Source: Theileria orientalis strain Shintoku
Lineage: Eukaryota; Apicomplexa; Aconoidasida; Piroplasmida; Theileriidae
Assembly: GCF_000740895.1 (NCBI RefSeq)
Contig: NC_025261.1
Location: forward strand, 2,108,001-2,172,000
Direction: 5' to 3'
Length of the DNA: 64,000 bases
In this document: positions 21,306 through 31,866 of the stretch, piece after piece
How positions within the stretch are numbered: position 1 is the stretch's first letter
How the letters are laid out: each line of letters starts with the position of its first letter
Translations under genes and position numbers: made by a program
Notes under the pieces: generated by a model
Databases searched by the model: none
The model's input: only the letters and a program-made list of their open reading frames with translations
What the model was told of the DNA's origin: nothing

Positions 21306-22082
21306 GGGAGTTGAACCTGTATGAATAAACTAGTTTGGAACCGAGATAAACTAGAGCATAAGATTCGAGTAAGCAGAAAAAAATGTTTTGGAGCTCCATT
21401 GCAGCAAAACGAGAGTAACTAGAAAGATGGAAAAGCGAGTGTGTACAAATAAAGCATAAATCAGATACAAAAATAAACTTTGAATTTAAAAATAAGGAAA
21501 TATCTAATTAAATGTAACTGGACAAAGCCATCAAGGTGATTGGTGAATAAGCTGGATGTCTGAACGTAGAGAATGAAGAAGAAAGTGTCGCACTGATTAA
21601 ACAGACGAAAAGAAGAAAAAAGGAATGTATATAAAAGAAATGAAAATATACAAAGTCTTTAAAAGTCTAATTAAAAGGACGTGAACAAAAAAACGTATAA
21701 AAACGAGTAGAACAGAGAAGGGGATGTGGAATGTAAATAGATAAAAAAAAAGTAAATGAGAAAAAAAATATTAAACACGTGTGAAAGTTTCTTTTATAAA
21801 AAAATGCAAATGTGTAATAAATATTTTAGAGGAATACATACGAGCTTTATGAAAACATAATATTAAAATGGTGAGGTGAATGTTGTAAGGCACAATACAA
21901 CATTTAGAAAATAAATTAATTTTTCTCCGCAGATTCTAATAGACAAATTATTGAATCGAAAGATTTGATAATTAGTAGATAATTTGAAAGGAAAAATATA
22001 AAATATTACGAACACAGGCACATCGCAAAAAGAAGAGAAAAAATTAATAAATAATTCAAGTAAACGAAATAAAGGCGAAAAG
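21306..22082. other. Divergent intergenic region metalloprotease / CGR1-like
   Basis: This 777-bp AT-rich gap lies between divergent genes and must contain both promoters. A possible 5' exon of the metalloprotease (21291-21399) is the only coding hint. Runs of A on the plus strand are frequent between 21590 and 21780. No RNA gene was recognised. Confidence 0.55.
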
Positions 22083-22532
22083 ATGGCAATCAAAAGCGAA
22101 TTAGATATTAAAGGAACCAGATTATCGGGAAGAGTGTGGAAAAAAATAGTAAAACCAATAAGATGTATAATATCACCAAATGCATGGAAACTCTCAAAGG
22201 ATAAAATCAGAGAAAAATGGTTAAAATCAAAAATTAAAAAGGAGGAAATCAAGGAAATCGCAAAAGAGTCAAGTGAAATAATAAAGAAGAACAGAGAGGA
22301 TAGAATAAAGAAAGGAGAGCAGATCAGAATCAAGAGACAAAGGAAGATCGAAAACGAGATCAAATCAGCAGGAAACAATATCATCATCGTCGGATCAAGT
22401 AAGAAATAAATAATTAAATAATTCACAATTAATTTTTTAGAAAAGTACGGGAAAATGTCGAAGAAGGCCAAGAAGGGGTTGACCAAGTTGACACCAGAAA
22501 TGGTGAACATATTGAGGTCGAAAAGAGTGTAA
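22083..22532 (+). CDS. CGR1/CCDC86-like ribosome biogenesis protein
   Basis: Proposed join(22083..22398, 22441..22532), 135 residues, one 42-nt intron. The N-terminal LSGRVWKKIVKPIR corresponds to the SGR(V)WK motif of the CGR1/CCDC86 family, and a long basic coiled coil follows. The conserved end NIIIV....K.KKAKKGL matches the family's V-V-x-x-I....KAKKK end. These small nucleolar proteins act in 60S subunit maturation. The splice supplies the whole C-terminal part, which a reading of exon 1 alone would miss. The NOP4/RBM28-like gene, another 60S factor, lies half a kilobase downstream on the same strand. The match rests on short motifs, so confidence is moderate. Confidence 0.65.
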
Positions 22533-22701
22533 ATAGGAATTACACGAAACCTTAATACTCTAATATTATAAATTCACTATACATACATAGATAGATGGGA
22601 GTAAAGGGAAGCTGAGAGAGTGTGAGATGGGGAGCAGCTTCATTAAGTACATATATTGTACACCCGGATATTTAGAATAAAATAGTTAAACACAAATAAA
22701 A

Positions 22702-23053
22702 ATGTCAACTTTATGGAGAAAGATACAGGTGAGGAGAAATAAGTTATCAATAAGTGTGTTAGGTTCCAGGAAGTTTGAACGTATATAGATTCGACAAAGT
22801 GTACAGACAGGGGCCAGCGACCCTGGTAAAAAACATAAACAAATTGCCACTGCAAGAAAGAATACAAAACTCAGTGCAAAAAGTAACCTTTCTGGAGGTA
22901 AGCCGTGAGATAAGAAAATCACATTAACCTTCGTAACACCAAAATAAAAATTTACAGGTGGAAACATACGAAGGAGTACCAGTTGATGTGGGATTGACCG
23001 AGAAAACACCGGATCCATTTTTGGAAAAACATTTGGAAAAAGTAAACAGGTAA
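22702..23053 (+). CDS. Unrecognised conserved-looking 85-residue protein, three exons
   Basis: Proposed join(22702..22728, 22763..22897, 22958..23053), 85 residues; all splice sites are canonical (gtgagg/ttag, gtaagc/acag) and phase 0. The protein starts MSTLWRKI, continues VPGSLNVYRFDKVYRQGP and LPLQERIQNSV, and ends FLEKHLEKVNR. I do not recognise the family. The short, basic, Tyr/Arg-rich N-terminus would fit a small mitochondrial or ribosome-linked protein, but that is a guess. The stop TAA is two bases before the ATG of the NOP4-like gene on the same strand. The sequence AACAG/GTAAAA at the stop could also act as a splice donor, which would join the two transcripts. Confidence 0.6.
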
Positions 23054-23055
23054 AA

Positions 23056-25534
23056 ATGGTAAAACAAAAGGGAGTAGTGCCAGAAAGCATAAAGGAAGGA
23101 ATAAATAAGCAAGTTAAGAAGTTGCCAGCATCACTGTTAAGGGCTAAGGGTTGTGAAAGAGGAGATGAGAGCACAGTGGAGGGAAAAAAGAATAAAAGAA
23201 AAAAAAAGAAACCTGAAAACAAGGAATCCACGAAAGAAAATGAGCAATTGAAAAAAATGGAAAGCGTAGAGGAGAGTGGCAAGGGAAGGAAGGGTGGAAA
23301 GAAGGACGGAAAAGTGTACAAATTGAAGTTTAGGAATTTCGAAGGAACAATACAGGAGTTTAAGAAGCTGCTGGATTCAAACGCGAAAGAGCTGGGAGAA
23401 TATAAGAAGGTAAACATGAGGCCGAACAAGATAGTAGTCTCATTCAGCGATAAGAAGATACTGGAAAGGTACCTGCGCCACTATAACAATTACGAACACG
23501 GGGAGCAGAAGCTGAAAGTGGCAGAGATGGACTACTACGAGACGGTGAAGACAGACTACAAGCACCTGAGGTTGTACGGAATACCAGAGGAGTACGATGA
23601 AAAGGCAGTGGAAGAAGGACTGAAGAGAAGAATAAGCATAGAATTTAAGATTAGTAAAAGGAAGGAAGAATATAAGCTGGAGTTTAGGACAGTGGCAGAG
23701 TGCGTGAAGGCGAACGCGATCCTGAATAACTCGAGAATACCACTGCTGAAGAAAAAGCAGGAAACGTTGGTGAAGGTGCACACGGAAATGGCATTGTTTG
23801 GAGCAGCAACGCGAAATAGCACGAGAGTGTTCGTGAGGAATTTGCCCTTTGGAACGCCGGAGGAGGACATACTGGAGTATTTTAGGCGCTACGACAAAAA
23901 GGTGAAGGTGCACAGACCGTCAAAAGCAAAAGGGTTCGCATTCGTGAGCTTCTCGTCGCTGGAAAGGGCGAGGAAGGTGATCAACGAGTTAAACGGAAGA
24001 ATGTTTAACAAGAGAAAAATACAGCTCTCAATGTCGTTGCCGAAGCAGCTGTATGACCCGAAGAAGGAAGGGAGCAAAGAAGACCCGGCAGAAGGAATGG
24101 GTGATGAAAAAATGATTGATGATGGATCAACAGATGAAAAAATGATTGATGATGGAATGGCTGTTGACGGAGACTCAGGTGAAGGAGAAGCAGGCGATGG
24201 AATGGCTGTTGGCGGAGGATTAGGTGAAGGAGAAACAGGAGGAGGAGGAAAAAAGAAAAAAGTGGGAAAACAGTCGAGTAGTGAGGATGGTAGTGCCAAG
24301 GGATCAGTCGAGAGTGAGAAGAGCAAAGAGGATCTGGAAGATACAATATTTGTAAGAAACCTGGACTACGGCTGCACGGAAGCGGAGTTGTCGGAGTACT
24401 TTTCGAAGTTCGGGGAAGTGGAGAGCTCAAAAATCGTACTCAACGAAGATAAAAAAAGTAAAGGAACAGCATTCGTTAGATTTAAAAGAAAGGAGGACGT
24501 AAAGAAGGTGAGAATGAGTAGAACAGTTTATGAAGTGCGAATAGGAAGATAACTGATAAACCAGTCACCGGCTTTAAACCTTTTTTAGATACTCGAGAGT
24601 GAGAAGTTGGCACTACTGCGAGACGAGCAGCTGAGCAGCGAAAAGCCGACGCTGGGCATAGGGTTCACGCTGAGGGGAAGGAGACTCAAGGTCGACGGCG
24701 CGCTGGCGAAGGGGAGAGCAAAGGCGCTGAAGCAGCACAGGGACGAGGAGGAGCTGAGGAAGTACAACGAGGGGAAGAACATGCACCTGCTGATGGTGGG
24801 AGTGCCCTCGGAGGAGTCGCCGGAGTACGCGAAGATGACGCCTGAGCAGCGTGAGGGGCTGAAGGAGTACCTGGAGCGGAAGCTGGAGAAGATACGCCAG
24901 AAAAACACCTACGTGAACCCCAAAAGTAAGCGAGGCCAGTGCCACAGAAACACAGTTGATAGACCATATAGCTACACAACAACAGTTATAGCAGATACGT
25001 ACCATAGTTACACCGTACTACTAAAACAATGATTAAATTAGACTAAACTAGAAAAGTTAACGCTGTCACGAAAAATAAATTAAATTTGCAGGACTGTGCA
25101 TAAAAAACCTACCGGGAAACATAAACAGCAATGACCTGAGAGAAGTGATACTGAACCACCTGAAAAACGTACTGGATTCGACTGAGTACCAAAAGATCAG
25201 GAAGATGAAAAACAGAGGAGTAGTGGAAGTTAAGTTATTCAAGGGAGACACGTACACGAAGGACGACCAGGGAACAAAGGTGAAGAAGAAGAAGCCGTAC
25301 GCGTTCGTGGAGCTAGTGGACCACAACATCGCAACGAAGACGCAGCAGCTCTTCTCAAACAACAGCACACTCTACCAGCCAAAGACACTGCAGTGCGAGT
25401 ACACAATCGACACGAGGTTCGAAAAGGAGGAGAGGACGAAGGAAAAAAAAGTTAAGGTGAAGAAGAAGACGTACTCGCGAGGGAAGAGGCAGAGGGAGAA
25501 GAGAAGACAGCAGAAGGCACTGAAGCCGCAGTAA
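23056..25534 (+). CDS. NOP4/RBM28-like RNA-binding protein (60S biogenesis)
   Basis: Proposed join(23056..24507, 24589..24925, 25092..25534), 743 residues. RRM domains: one near 255-330 (VFVRNLPFG, KGFAFVSF), one near 428-530 split by intron 1 (IFVRNLDYG, KGTAFVRF, then GRRLKVDGALAK), and one after intron 2 (RLCIKNLPGN, PYAFVEL). Two degenerate RRM-like stretches lie further N-terminal. The block NMHLLMVG...NTYVNPKRLCIKNLP matches the RBM28/NOP4 layout, which I prefer over MRD1. The C-terminus is Lys/Arg-rich, as in nucleolar proteins. A Gly/Glu/Asp-rich linker (24060-24330) carries short repeats of DEKMIDDG and GDGMAV. NOP4 is needed for pre-60S assembly; this is family knowledge. Confidence 0.75.
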
Positions 25535-25843
25535 TATAGTACACATTTGAGTACACACACCGATAACGCATCTATGGACATATTTAGGTAATATTTATGG
25601 ACACATCTGGGTAATATCTATGGGTACATTTATGTAATATTTATGGACACATCTGGGTAATATCTATGGGTACATTTATGTAATATTTATGGACACATTT
25701 AGATATTCGTAGAAATAAACAAATCAGTAAAACCAAACATAATTGACGGAGAGATGCAAAAGTTATAATAAAAATAAGAATGTGCGAACGTTGAAGTAAA
25801 ATGTAAAATACATTAAAACGATACTATGTTACACGAATGTGGG
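25535..25843. other. Convergent gap NOP4-like / EPS15-like with 46-bp tandem repeat
   Basis: Convergent 3' ends are separated by 309 bp. The left part holds a 46-bp tandem repeat (25591-25700). The remainder is AT-rich without a visible gene. Confidence 0.6.
25591..25700. repeat. 46-bp tandem repeat, about 2.4 copies
   Basis: Units start at 25591, 25637 and 25683 (partial), each beginning atatttatggacacat. A related but shorter copy of the tatggacat motif precedes them at 25573. No frame is open across it. Confidence 0.85.
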
Positions 25844-27700
25844 CTATTGAGGGAACTCATCGCCAACTTTAAGGTTCATAGAGGAGACACGAATGCCCTT
25901 TTTATCTAGGTTTAAGTTTCTGCCCACAGGCTTAGAAGGCTGCTTTTCACTGGAAACGGAGTTGTCGCCGAAGCCTAAAGAGGATTTAGAACAAGTAATA
26001 GGTGTGTAGGTAGGTAAAGGCAATGATTTTTGAGTAGATGATTGTAATAAAATAGGTAAGTAAATATTGACGAGGTCGGTAAATGATAAGATAAGTAACG
26101 ATAAGGCAGGTAGGTAAAACGCACCTCCTACTGCGGGATTCTGACTGCTGGAGTTGAGGTTGTTGTCGGAGTTGTTTAAGCGATTTATCTCGTTGGTCAG
26201 CTTGAGCTTCTCCTCCAAAAGACTAATGCGCTCGTTCCGGACGGAGAGAATCTTGCCCTGCTGAAGCTGAATGGAACGAAGCATGGTCTTGGTGGCGTTC
26301 TCGGACTGAGAAAGGCACTCACGAAGCTGGTTGCTCTTCTCGCTCAAAAGGTCGCGCTGACGACGAAGCTGCTGCAGAGTGTTCGACATCTCACCGAGCT
26401 CGCGCTCCTCGAGCTTGAGCAGGTTAGTCTCGTCGTCGAGCTGCTTCAGGAACATCTGACGAGTGTTCTGAAGAAGCGACTGCTCCTCGTTGTTCTTGTC
26501 AATGTTGCTGCTGAGGGCGACGTTGCCGACGCGCATGTTCTGAATCTGGTTCCGCATCTCCTGAATCTGCTCCTGAATGATGGAGAGCTTGTTGTTGAGA
26601 AGCGAGCGCCTCTTGGAGGTGTTCTGGCTGTCGCCGACGAGGGACCTGTACTCAGTGAGGAGGTTCTCCAGAGTCTTAGTGTCGCTCTTCAGCTTCGTCT
26701 CGACCTCGGAGGCCTCCCTTTTGGCAGCATCGAGCCCACTCTGCTCGGAGTTGATTGCGTCCCTCAGGGTGTTGAGCAGGTTCTCGCACTGGACGATGAG
26801 CTCGTTGGTAACGAGGGGAGGGGAGCGAGGAGCTGCGGAAAGGTCGGCGTGCTCATTTCCGACGAAGGCCTCGCTCCTAACGCCCTTTTCGCCGATGACC
26901 TTGGTGGCCTGAGTGGCGCGTTGATTCAGATCGGCGTCACTGGGCAGTTTAGTGGTTCCGGCCTCCTGAGGCGGCGAGTAGGTGCCGTGGACCTTCCCGT
27001 CTTCAAACGCCGTGTACTCGGGGAAGAAGTCGTCGAGGAACTGGAGCAGAGGGTTGGGAAGCACTTGAGGCATGGCTCCGTACAGCTTCAGGCACTCGCA
27101 GAGCTTCTGCATCACGCAAAACTCGCGGAGGCTGAGCCTGCCGTCCTTGTCAATGTCCGCAAGGGTCCACAGGTGCATCAAGTCGTCCTGAGAAAGATTG
27201 GTAGTATTGAGGTAGAAGTTCTTGGCGTCCTCGCCGAGCAAAAAGTCGTTCAAGTCCGGGGTCAGCTGGAGAAAGGTGTACTTGTAGCCGTCGAGGTCAG
27301 CAGCCGAAACGAAGTACAGGGCAGGGTCAACTTCGTAGTGACTCTGGTTCACATTAGAGTACGAGGGACCGCGATAAGAGAAGAAAGGCAGCTCCTCGGG
27401 GGTCTTGTTCATCAGAACGTCGCAGTCGCGAAGGGCGTGCGGCCCGTAAATCTGAACATGGCCGATCAGCCTCACGCACACGCAGAAGCCGGAGAAGTCG
27501 AGCTGGCCGCTATTCGTCTTATCTGCAATCTCCCAGATGCTGAAAAGAACATCGTCGCTCAGGCCCGAGCTCCTGAAAAGCTCAGAGGTGGCGTTTCCGG
27601 AAACGTAGCCAAAGCCGTCCAGGTCACACTGAACAAAGAGCTTCGTGTAAAGCTCATTTTCCTCGTCAGTTAGGTTCATTCGTCCTTCCATATTATACAA
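25844..27700 (-). CDS. EPS15: Eps15-like endocytic adaptor with two EH domains and coiled coil
   Basis: The open frame covers 618 residues. EH domain 1 spans about 10-100 and carries an EF-hand loop DLDGFGYVSG; EH domain 2 spans about 125-225 with DIDKDGRLSLREF. A coiled coil follows from about 300 to 510 (Gln/Leu/Glu heptads). In Apicomplexa an Eps15 protein works at the cytostome or micropore, where host material is taken up; this is family knowledge. Bases 25975-26124 are probably an intron of 150 nt (gtgcgt...tttag) that happens to be free of stops and a multiple of three; splicing it gives 568 residues and removes an odd hydrophobic insert. Start MYNMEGRMNL is the first ATG. It is divergent from GFAT. 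Confidence 0.85.
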   Translation of the reverse strand: MYNMEGRMNLTDEENELYTKLFVQCDLDGFGYVSGNATSELFRSSGLSDDVLFSIWEIADKTNSGQLDFSGFCVCVRLIGHVQIYGPHALRDCDVLMNKTPEELPFFSYRGPSYSNVNQSHYEVDPALYFVSAADLDGYKYTFLQLTPDLNDFLLGEDAKNFYLNTTNLSQDDLMHLWTLADIDKDGRLSLREFCVMQKLCECLKLYGAMPQVLPNPLLQFLDDFFPEYTAFEDGKVHGTYSPPQEAGTTKLPSDADLNQRATQATKVIGEKGVRSEAFVGNEHADLSAAPRSPPLVTNELIVQCENLLNTLRDAINSEQSGLDAAKREASEVETKLKSDTKTLENLLTEYRSLVGDSQNTSKRRSLLNNKLSIIQEQIQEMRNQIQNMRVGNVALSSNIDKNNEEQSLLQNTRQMFLKQLDDETNLLKLEERELGEMSNTLQQLRRQRDLLSEKSNQLRECLSQSENATKTMLRSIQLQQGKILSVRNERISLLEEKLKLTNEINRLNNSDNNLNSSSQNPAVGGAFYLPALSLLILSFTDLVNIYLPILLQSSTQKSLPLPTYTPITCSKSSLGFGDNSVSSEKQPSKPVGRNLNLDKKGIRVSSMNLKVGDEFPQ

Positions 27701-28672
27701 TTACTATTATAATTAAAAAAATCACGATTTGGTGAGAAAGTCTATAAATACAAATTAAAGTGCGTTCGTAAAAGAATAAACGAAATAGTATTACCCAGTT
27801 CAAGTGTACACCCTTAGAACTAGCAAAAAAATAATTTAACAATATTTCAGTAAGTTGGATCGAAATTTGAAAATTATCCTAAAGTACACAAAAGTTAAAA
27901 AGGCGAACTGCCAACACAGTCCAGTGTTTACAAGTAATGAGAAACTAAAATACGATTTACTGCGATTTGGATTAAGGAATTTTCATGAAACCATAAATTT
28001 ATCAGTAATAATTAAAACGGGGCGGGATCAAGCGATTTTAACAAAATATATGTACGGAACAATCAAACTTAAGGGATATAAACGTGCCCAAATTTACTCA
28101 AAAAGTCCGAAATGTGCATTCAGTACAAATATAAGGTGAATATAACTTGAAAAAAATAAATCCTGGTCACAATTTATAAAATATCGAATTTTTTAATTAC
28201 CGAATGGGGAAAAGGTCAGAATGAAAAGTCTTAAACTACAGTTAAAATTTTATTAATAAAACTATAAAATTATTTAAATTACACGCAGATCGATTTGTTT
28301 TTATACCAAGATTTATTCAAACATTTTTTGTCCATTATAAACACTAAATTATGTATTGTAGGACGACAGCGTGAAACACACAATCACTTTGGCCATATAC
28401 TAGAACAAAAAAATATACAATTTGTAAAGATATAAAGCAAAGTTGTCAAAGAATATATATACATTTAAAAAATTGGTAACTTTTATGTAAAAGTAGTGAT
28501 TTTTAATATAGAATTGTACCTCGTTTTATCTTTGTTACGACCCGAGAACAAGAATAAATATTATACATCAACATAACAATTCTAAGTATAATTAAGGATT
28601 CCAATTGTTTTAAAATTTTTAATGCCAGTTTTGTTTTGGATTTAACAAAAGTATTAGTATAAAACATATAAA
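27701..28672. other. Divergent intergenic region EPS15 / GFAT
   Basis: This 972-bp AT-rich gap separates two divergent genes. It contains a weak ribosomal-L1-like frame at 27851-28139. From 28140 to 28672 I see nothing beyond AT-rich sequence. Confidence 0.55.
27851..28139 (+). pseudogene. Possible ribosomal protein L1-like fragment without a start codon
   Basis: After a candidate acceptor (atatttcag) a frame of 95 codons runs to a stop. The segment LRNFHETINLSVIIKTG resembles the FDETVEL..NL region of organellar ribosomal protein L1, and DQAILTKYMYGTIKL the following DQ..RGTV.L. No ATG lies between EPS15 and this frame, and no in-frame ATG occurs before MYGTIKL. The second half of an L1 protein was not found downstream. 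It could be a relic, a very diverged mitochondrial L1 with an unseen first exon, or chance. Confidence 0.25.
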
Positions 28673-31423
28673 ATGAGTTTCGTATTTGATATTTTTAATT
28701 ATACAAGTAAAAATAAACAAAATGAATGTAGTGATGTCATTAAGATTAAAAGAAGGTAAGAAATATATGTAATTTTAGAAAAATTAACTATATAGTTTAT
28801 GGTAATGACATAGATGTTTTATATATGAAAAATTAAAAATAGTTTAGTAAACATTTAACCAAGTGATAATTATAAGTATAAATGAGATAATATGACATAA
28901 ATAATAAAAATATAGGCGCTTCCTGGCAAACTGTTGCGGAATCGTGGGATACCTGGGCTACGAGAACACGAACGAAGTGTTACTGCACGGAATCAACGCA
29001 ATGAAAAGCAGAGGCTACGACTCGTGCGGAATATGCACGCTGGACAACGGGAAGCTGCTGGTGACGAAATGCTGCTCAGTGGGAACACCAGCAGACTCGT
29101 ACAACATACTGAAGAAGAAGGTGCTGGCAACACATTCGCCGTCGAGAGTAGGAATAGGACACACGCGCTGGGCAACAGTGGGAAAACCGTCAGACAAAAA
29201 CTCACACCCGCACGTCGACCTGGCGAGGAACCTGGCACTGGTGCACAACGGAACGATAAGTAACATAGAGGAGGTGTACACGGAGCACTATAAGGAGATG
29301 ATAAAGCAAAAGATAAAAGAATGCAGCGCAGAGGAAGAGAAGACGAGAAAGAGAGAGTTAGAGAACGGAGTAAGCGAAGACGAATACTGCTCAGAAGAAG
29401 AAGAAGAAAGTAAATTTAAACTGCCGGACAGCGACACGGAGGCACTGGCGATATTTGTAGGACTGGAGTACGAGAAGGTGGGAGACCTGTACATAGCGTT
29501 CAAAAACACAATCAAGAAGCTTAAGGGAACGTGGGCACTGTGTATGATGTCGACGAGTTACCCGAACTCACTGTTCGTAGCAGCACACGAGGCGCCGCTG
29601 CTCTTCGCGCGCTCGAAGAAGGGGATCTACGTGGGCTCGGAGCCGACAGTGTTCATGAAGTACGCGAGAGACTGCATAGCGCTGAACGACGGAGACGTGT
29701 TCGAGCTCTCACTGGATAACGTGGAAACCTACTACAGAGAGGCGAAGCTGCTGAAGCTGGAGCACGAAGTGATCGAGGACACGCACGAACCGTACGCAAA
29801 CTGGTACATGAAGGAAATATCGGAGCAGATGTACCTGGGAAGAATCATCATAAGCATGCTTAACGTGGGATTGGGAGAAGGGATCGACTGGAGCGACGCG
29901 AAAGGAGACCTGAAGGAGCTGGCGGAGCTGAAGGAAAAGTACAAGGGGCACGACAGCCTCTCAGTGCTGGGAGGAGACCCGTACAAGGAGAACATGCTGC
30001 TGTCCAGACTAGATCTGGCAGCGCTGGGCTTCAGGTTCAGTAACCTGACTCCTGAAGTGGACAGGAAGCTGAGGAGCACGAGGAGGCTGCTCTTCGTGGC
30101 ATGCGGCTCGAGCCACCACGCTGCCTCGTACGTGGCAAAGATACTGCAGAAGCTTAACTTCTTCGAGATGGTGGAAGTGGATGACGCGTCAGACCTGACG
30201 CTGTACAGGTACTACGACGAGGGAAACACAGTGGTGCACATCTCGAACAGCGGAGAGACGCTGGACTGCATCCTGGCCTCCAACTACATAAAGAAGATTA
30301 ACAGGCACACGCTGAACGTGTCGCTGATCAACACGCTGCACTCCTCGCTGGAGAGAGCGTCGGACTCGACAATACACCTGAGAATTGGAAGGGAGAAGTC
30401 GGTGCCCTCGACGAAGGCAGTGACGGCGCAAATCGTGACGCTGCTCATGTTCGGCCTGTACATAGTGCAAAACGCGAACGGGGGAAGCCCTGCGAGCGCG
30501 GAGACGCCGAAGGAGGACGACAAGACGGAGTACTCGATGAGCCTCGACGGCGAGTACATCAACAGCCTGTCGGACACGCCGACGGAGGACCCGGCGCTGC
30601 TGGAGGCATTCCAGGAGGGCAAGTACGTGGAGCACTACGGCTCGTGCGCAAACTACAGCATCTCGTCGCTGTGCAGGTCGCTGTCGATGTTCCCATCAGC
30701 AGTGACGCACATGCTCAAGGTAGGAACAGGCAGTAGCTATTAGGGATAGCAGTTAGATACGGTAAAAGCGTAATAGTTAGATAGCAGTTAGCGGCCAATA
30801 ACTGATAGTATTTATATACAGTAAAAACGGTATTTAGATATCAGTTTGGTTTGGTAACACCTATTGTGTATAGTAATAGTGGAGTACTTGGAAAAATTAA
30901 TGGAAATCTTTTTAAAATTTAAAATAAACTTAGCTAATTAAATTTGCAGGCAAACCCAAGATATGATCAAATAGCACACAAGTTGGTGTCTGAGAAGGTC
31001 GTGTACATACTGGGAAGAGGATGCGGACACATCGCAGCGCTGGAAGCGTCGCTGAAGATGAAGGAAGTGGCGTACATACAAACGGAAGGAGTGCTGTCAG
31101 GAGCAATGAAGCACGGCTACTACGCAATGATCATAGAAAAGGAAAGAACGCCGACGATCAGCATCATCACGTCGGAGGACAAGGAAATGACGCTGAGCGC
31201 AACGATGCAGCTCAAGGCGCGAGGAAGCTACATCATAGCCTTCACGGACATGGCGGAGGAGGTGGACTTCGCAGACATAGTGGTGCACCTGCCGAACATA
31301 GGGGCGCTGACGCCAGCACTGGCGCTGATCCCGTTCCAGATCATCACCTCGAAAATAGCACTGCTCGCGGGAAGGAACCCCGACATACCGCGTGGCCTGG
31401 CGAAGACAGTGACAACACTCTAA
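28673..31423 (+). CDS. GFAT: Glucosamine--fructose-6-phosphate aminotransferase (GFAT) with N-terminal extension
   Basis: Proposed join(28673..28755, 28916..30719, 30950..31423), 786 residues. GFAT makes glucosamine-6-phosphate from fructose-6-phosphate and glutamine, the first step to UDP-GlcNAc. Glutaminase marks: CGIVGYLG, GHTRWATVGKPS, LVHNGTISN. Isomerase marks: ACGSSHHAASY, ISNSGETLDCI, SVPSTKAVTAQ, GRGCGHIAALEASLKMKE and the C-terminal RGLAKTVT with the conserved Lys. The catalytic Cys should be residue 1 after Met removal, yet here it is Cys35, preceded by Cys34 where Met is expected and by 33 residues from exon 1 (MSFVFDIFNY...). The glutaminase domain holds a Glu-rich insert near 29330-29440. 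Introns are 160 and 230 nt. Confidence 0.9.
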
Positions 31424-31866
31424 CCACACACACGAATAAGCATACACAGCATATACGCTTTAAAATAATTGCATATATACGCAAATATACACAAATATAC
31501 GCAGTAAACACACAACAAACAGACACAGCATATATACACAATAAGCATACACATCACACATACACGAATAAGCATACACATCACACACAAATATACGCAG
31601 TAAAGAGATTACATATATATATGGCAATGTGAACACAGGAAATGTATGTATGTATGTATGTACATACGTATTTATGTATACAGGATCCATACCTGTTAAT
31701 GTATACGTATATGTATATACGTATACATACAATAGCATACACATACATATACACAAAGTATATATATATATATATAAGTGGATACATATGCACACTAGTA
31801 TATACATGTATAAGTGAAAACATATATATACACATATACAAATACACATACACACAGAATACGATA
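31424..31866. repeat. Convergent gap GFAT / ATP12 filled with simple repeats
   Basis: The 443-bp gap holds imperfect direct repeats of an agcatacacatcacac-type unit (31438-31600), a run of tatg at 31645-31665, and (ta)n/(ca)n stretches to 31860. The open frames here consist of repeats of Tyr, Ile, Cys and Val codons and are not genes. Confidence 0.75.

Noticed and set aside
21863..22510. Minus-strand frame of 215 codons opposite the CGR1-like gene
   Set aside because: Its Phe/Leu/Ile/Ser-rich content is the shadow of a Lys/Glu/Ile-rich gene on the plus strand.
22686..23429. Minus-strand frame of 247 codons opposite the small gene and NOP4-like gene
   Set aside because: Shadow of purine-rich coding sequence; it overlaps two better supported genes and shows no family motif.
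23056..25534. Identification as MRD1/RBM19
   Set aside because: The order of RRMs and the NTYV..RLCIKNLP block fit RBM28/NOP4 better; MRD1 would have more canonical RRMs.
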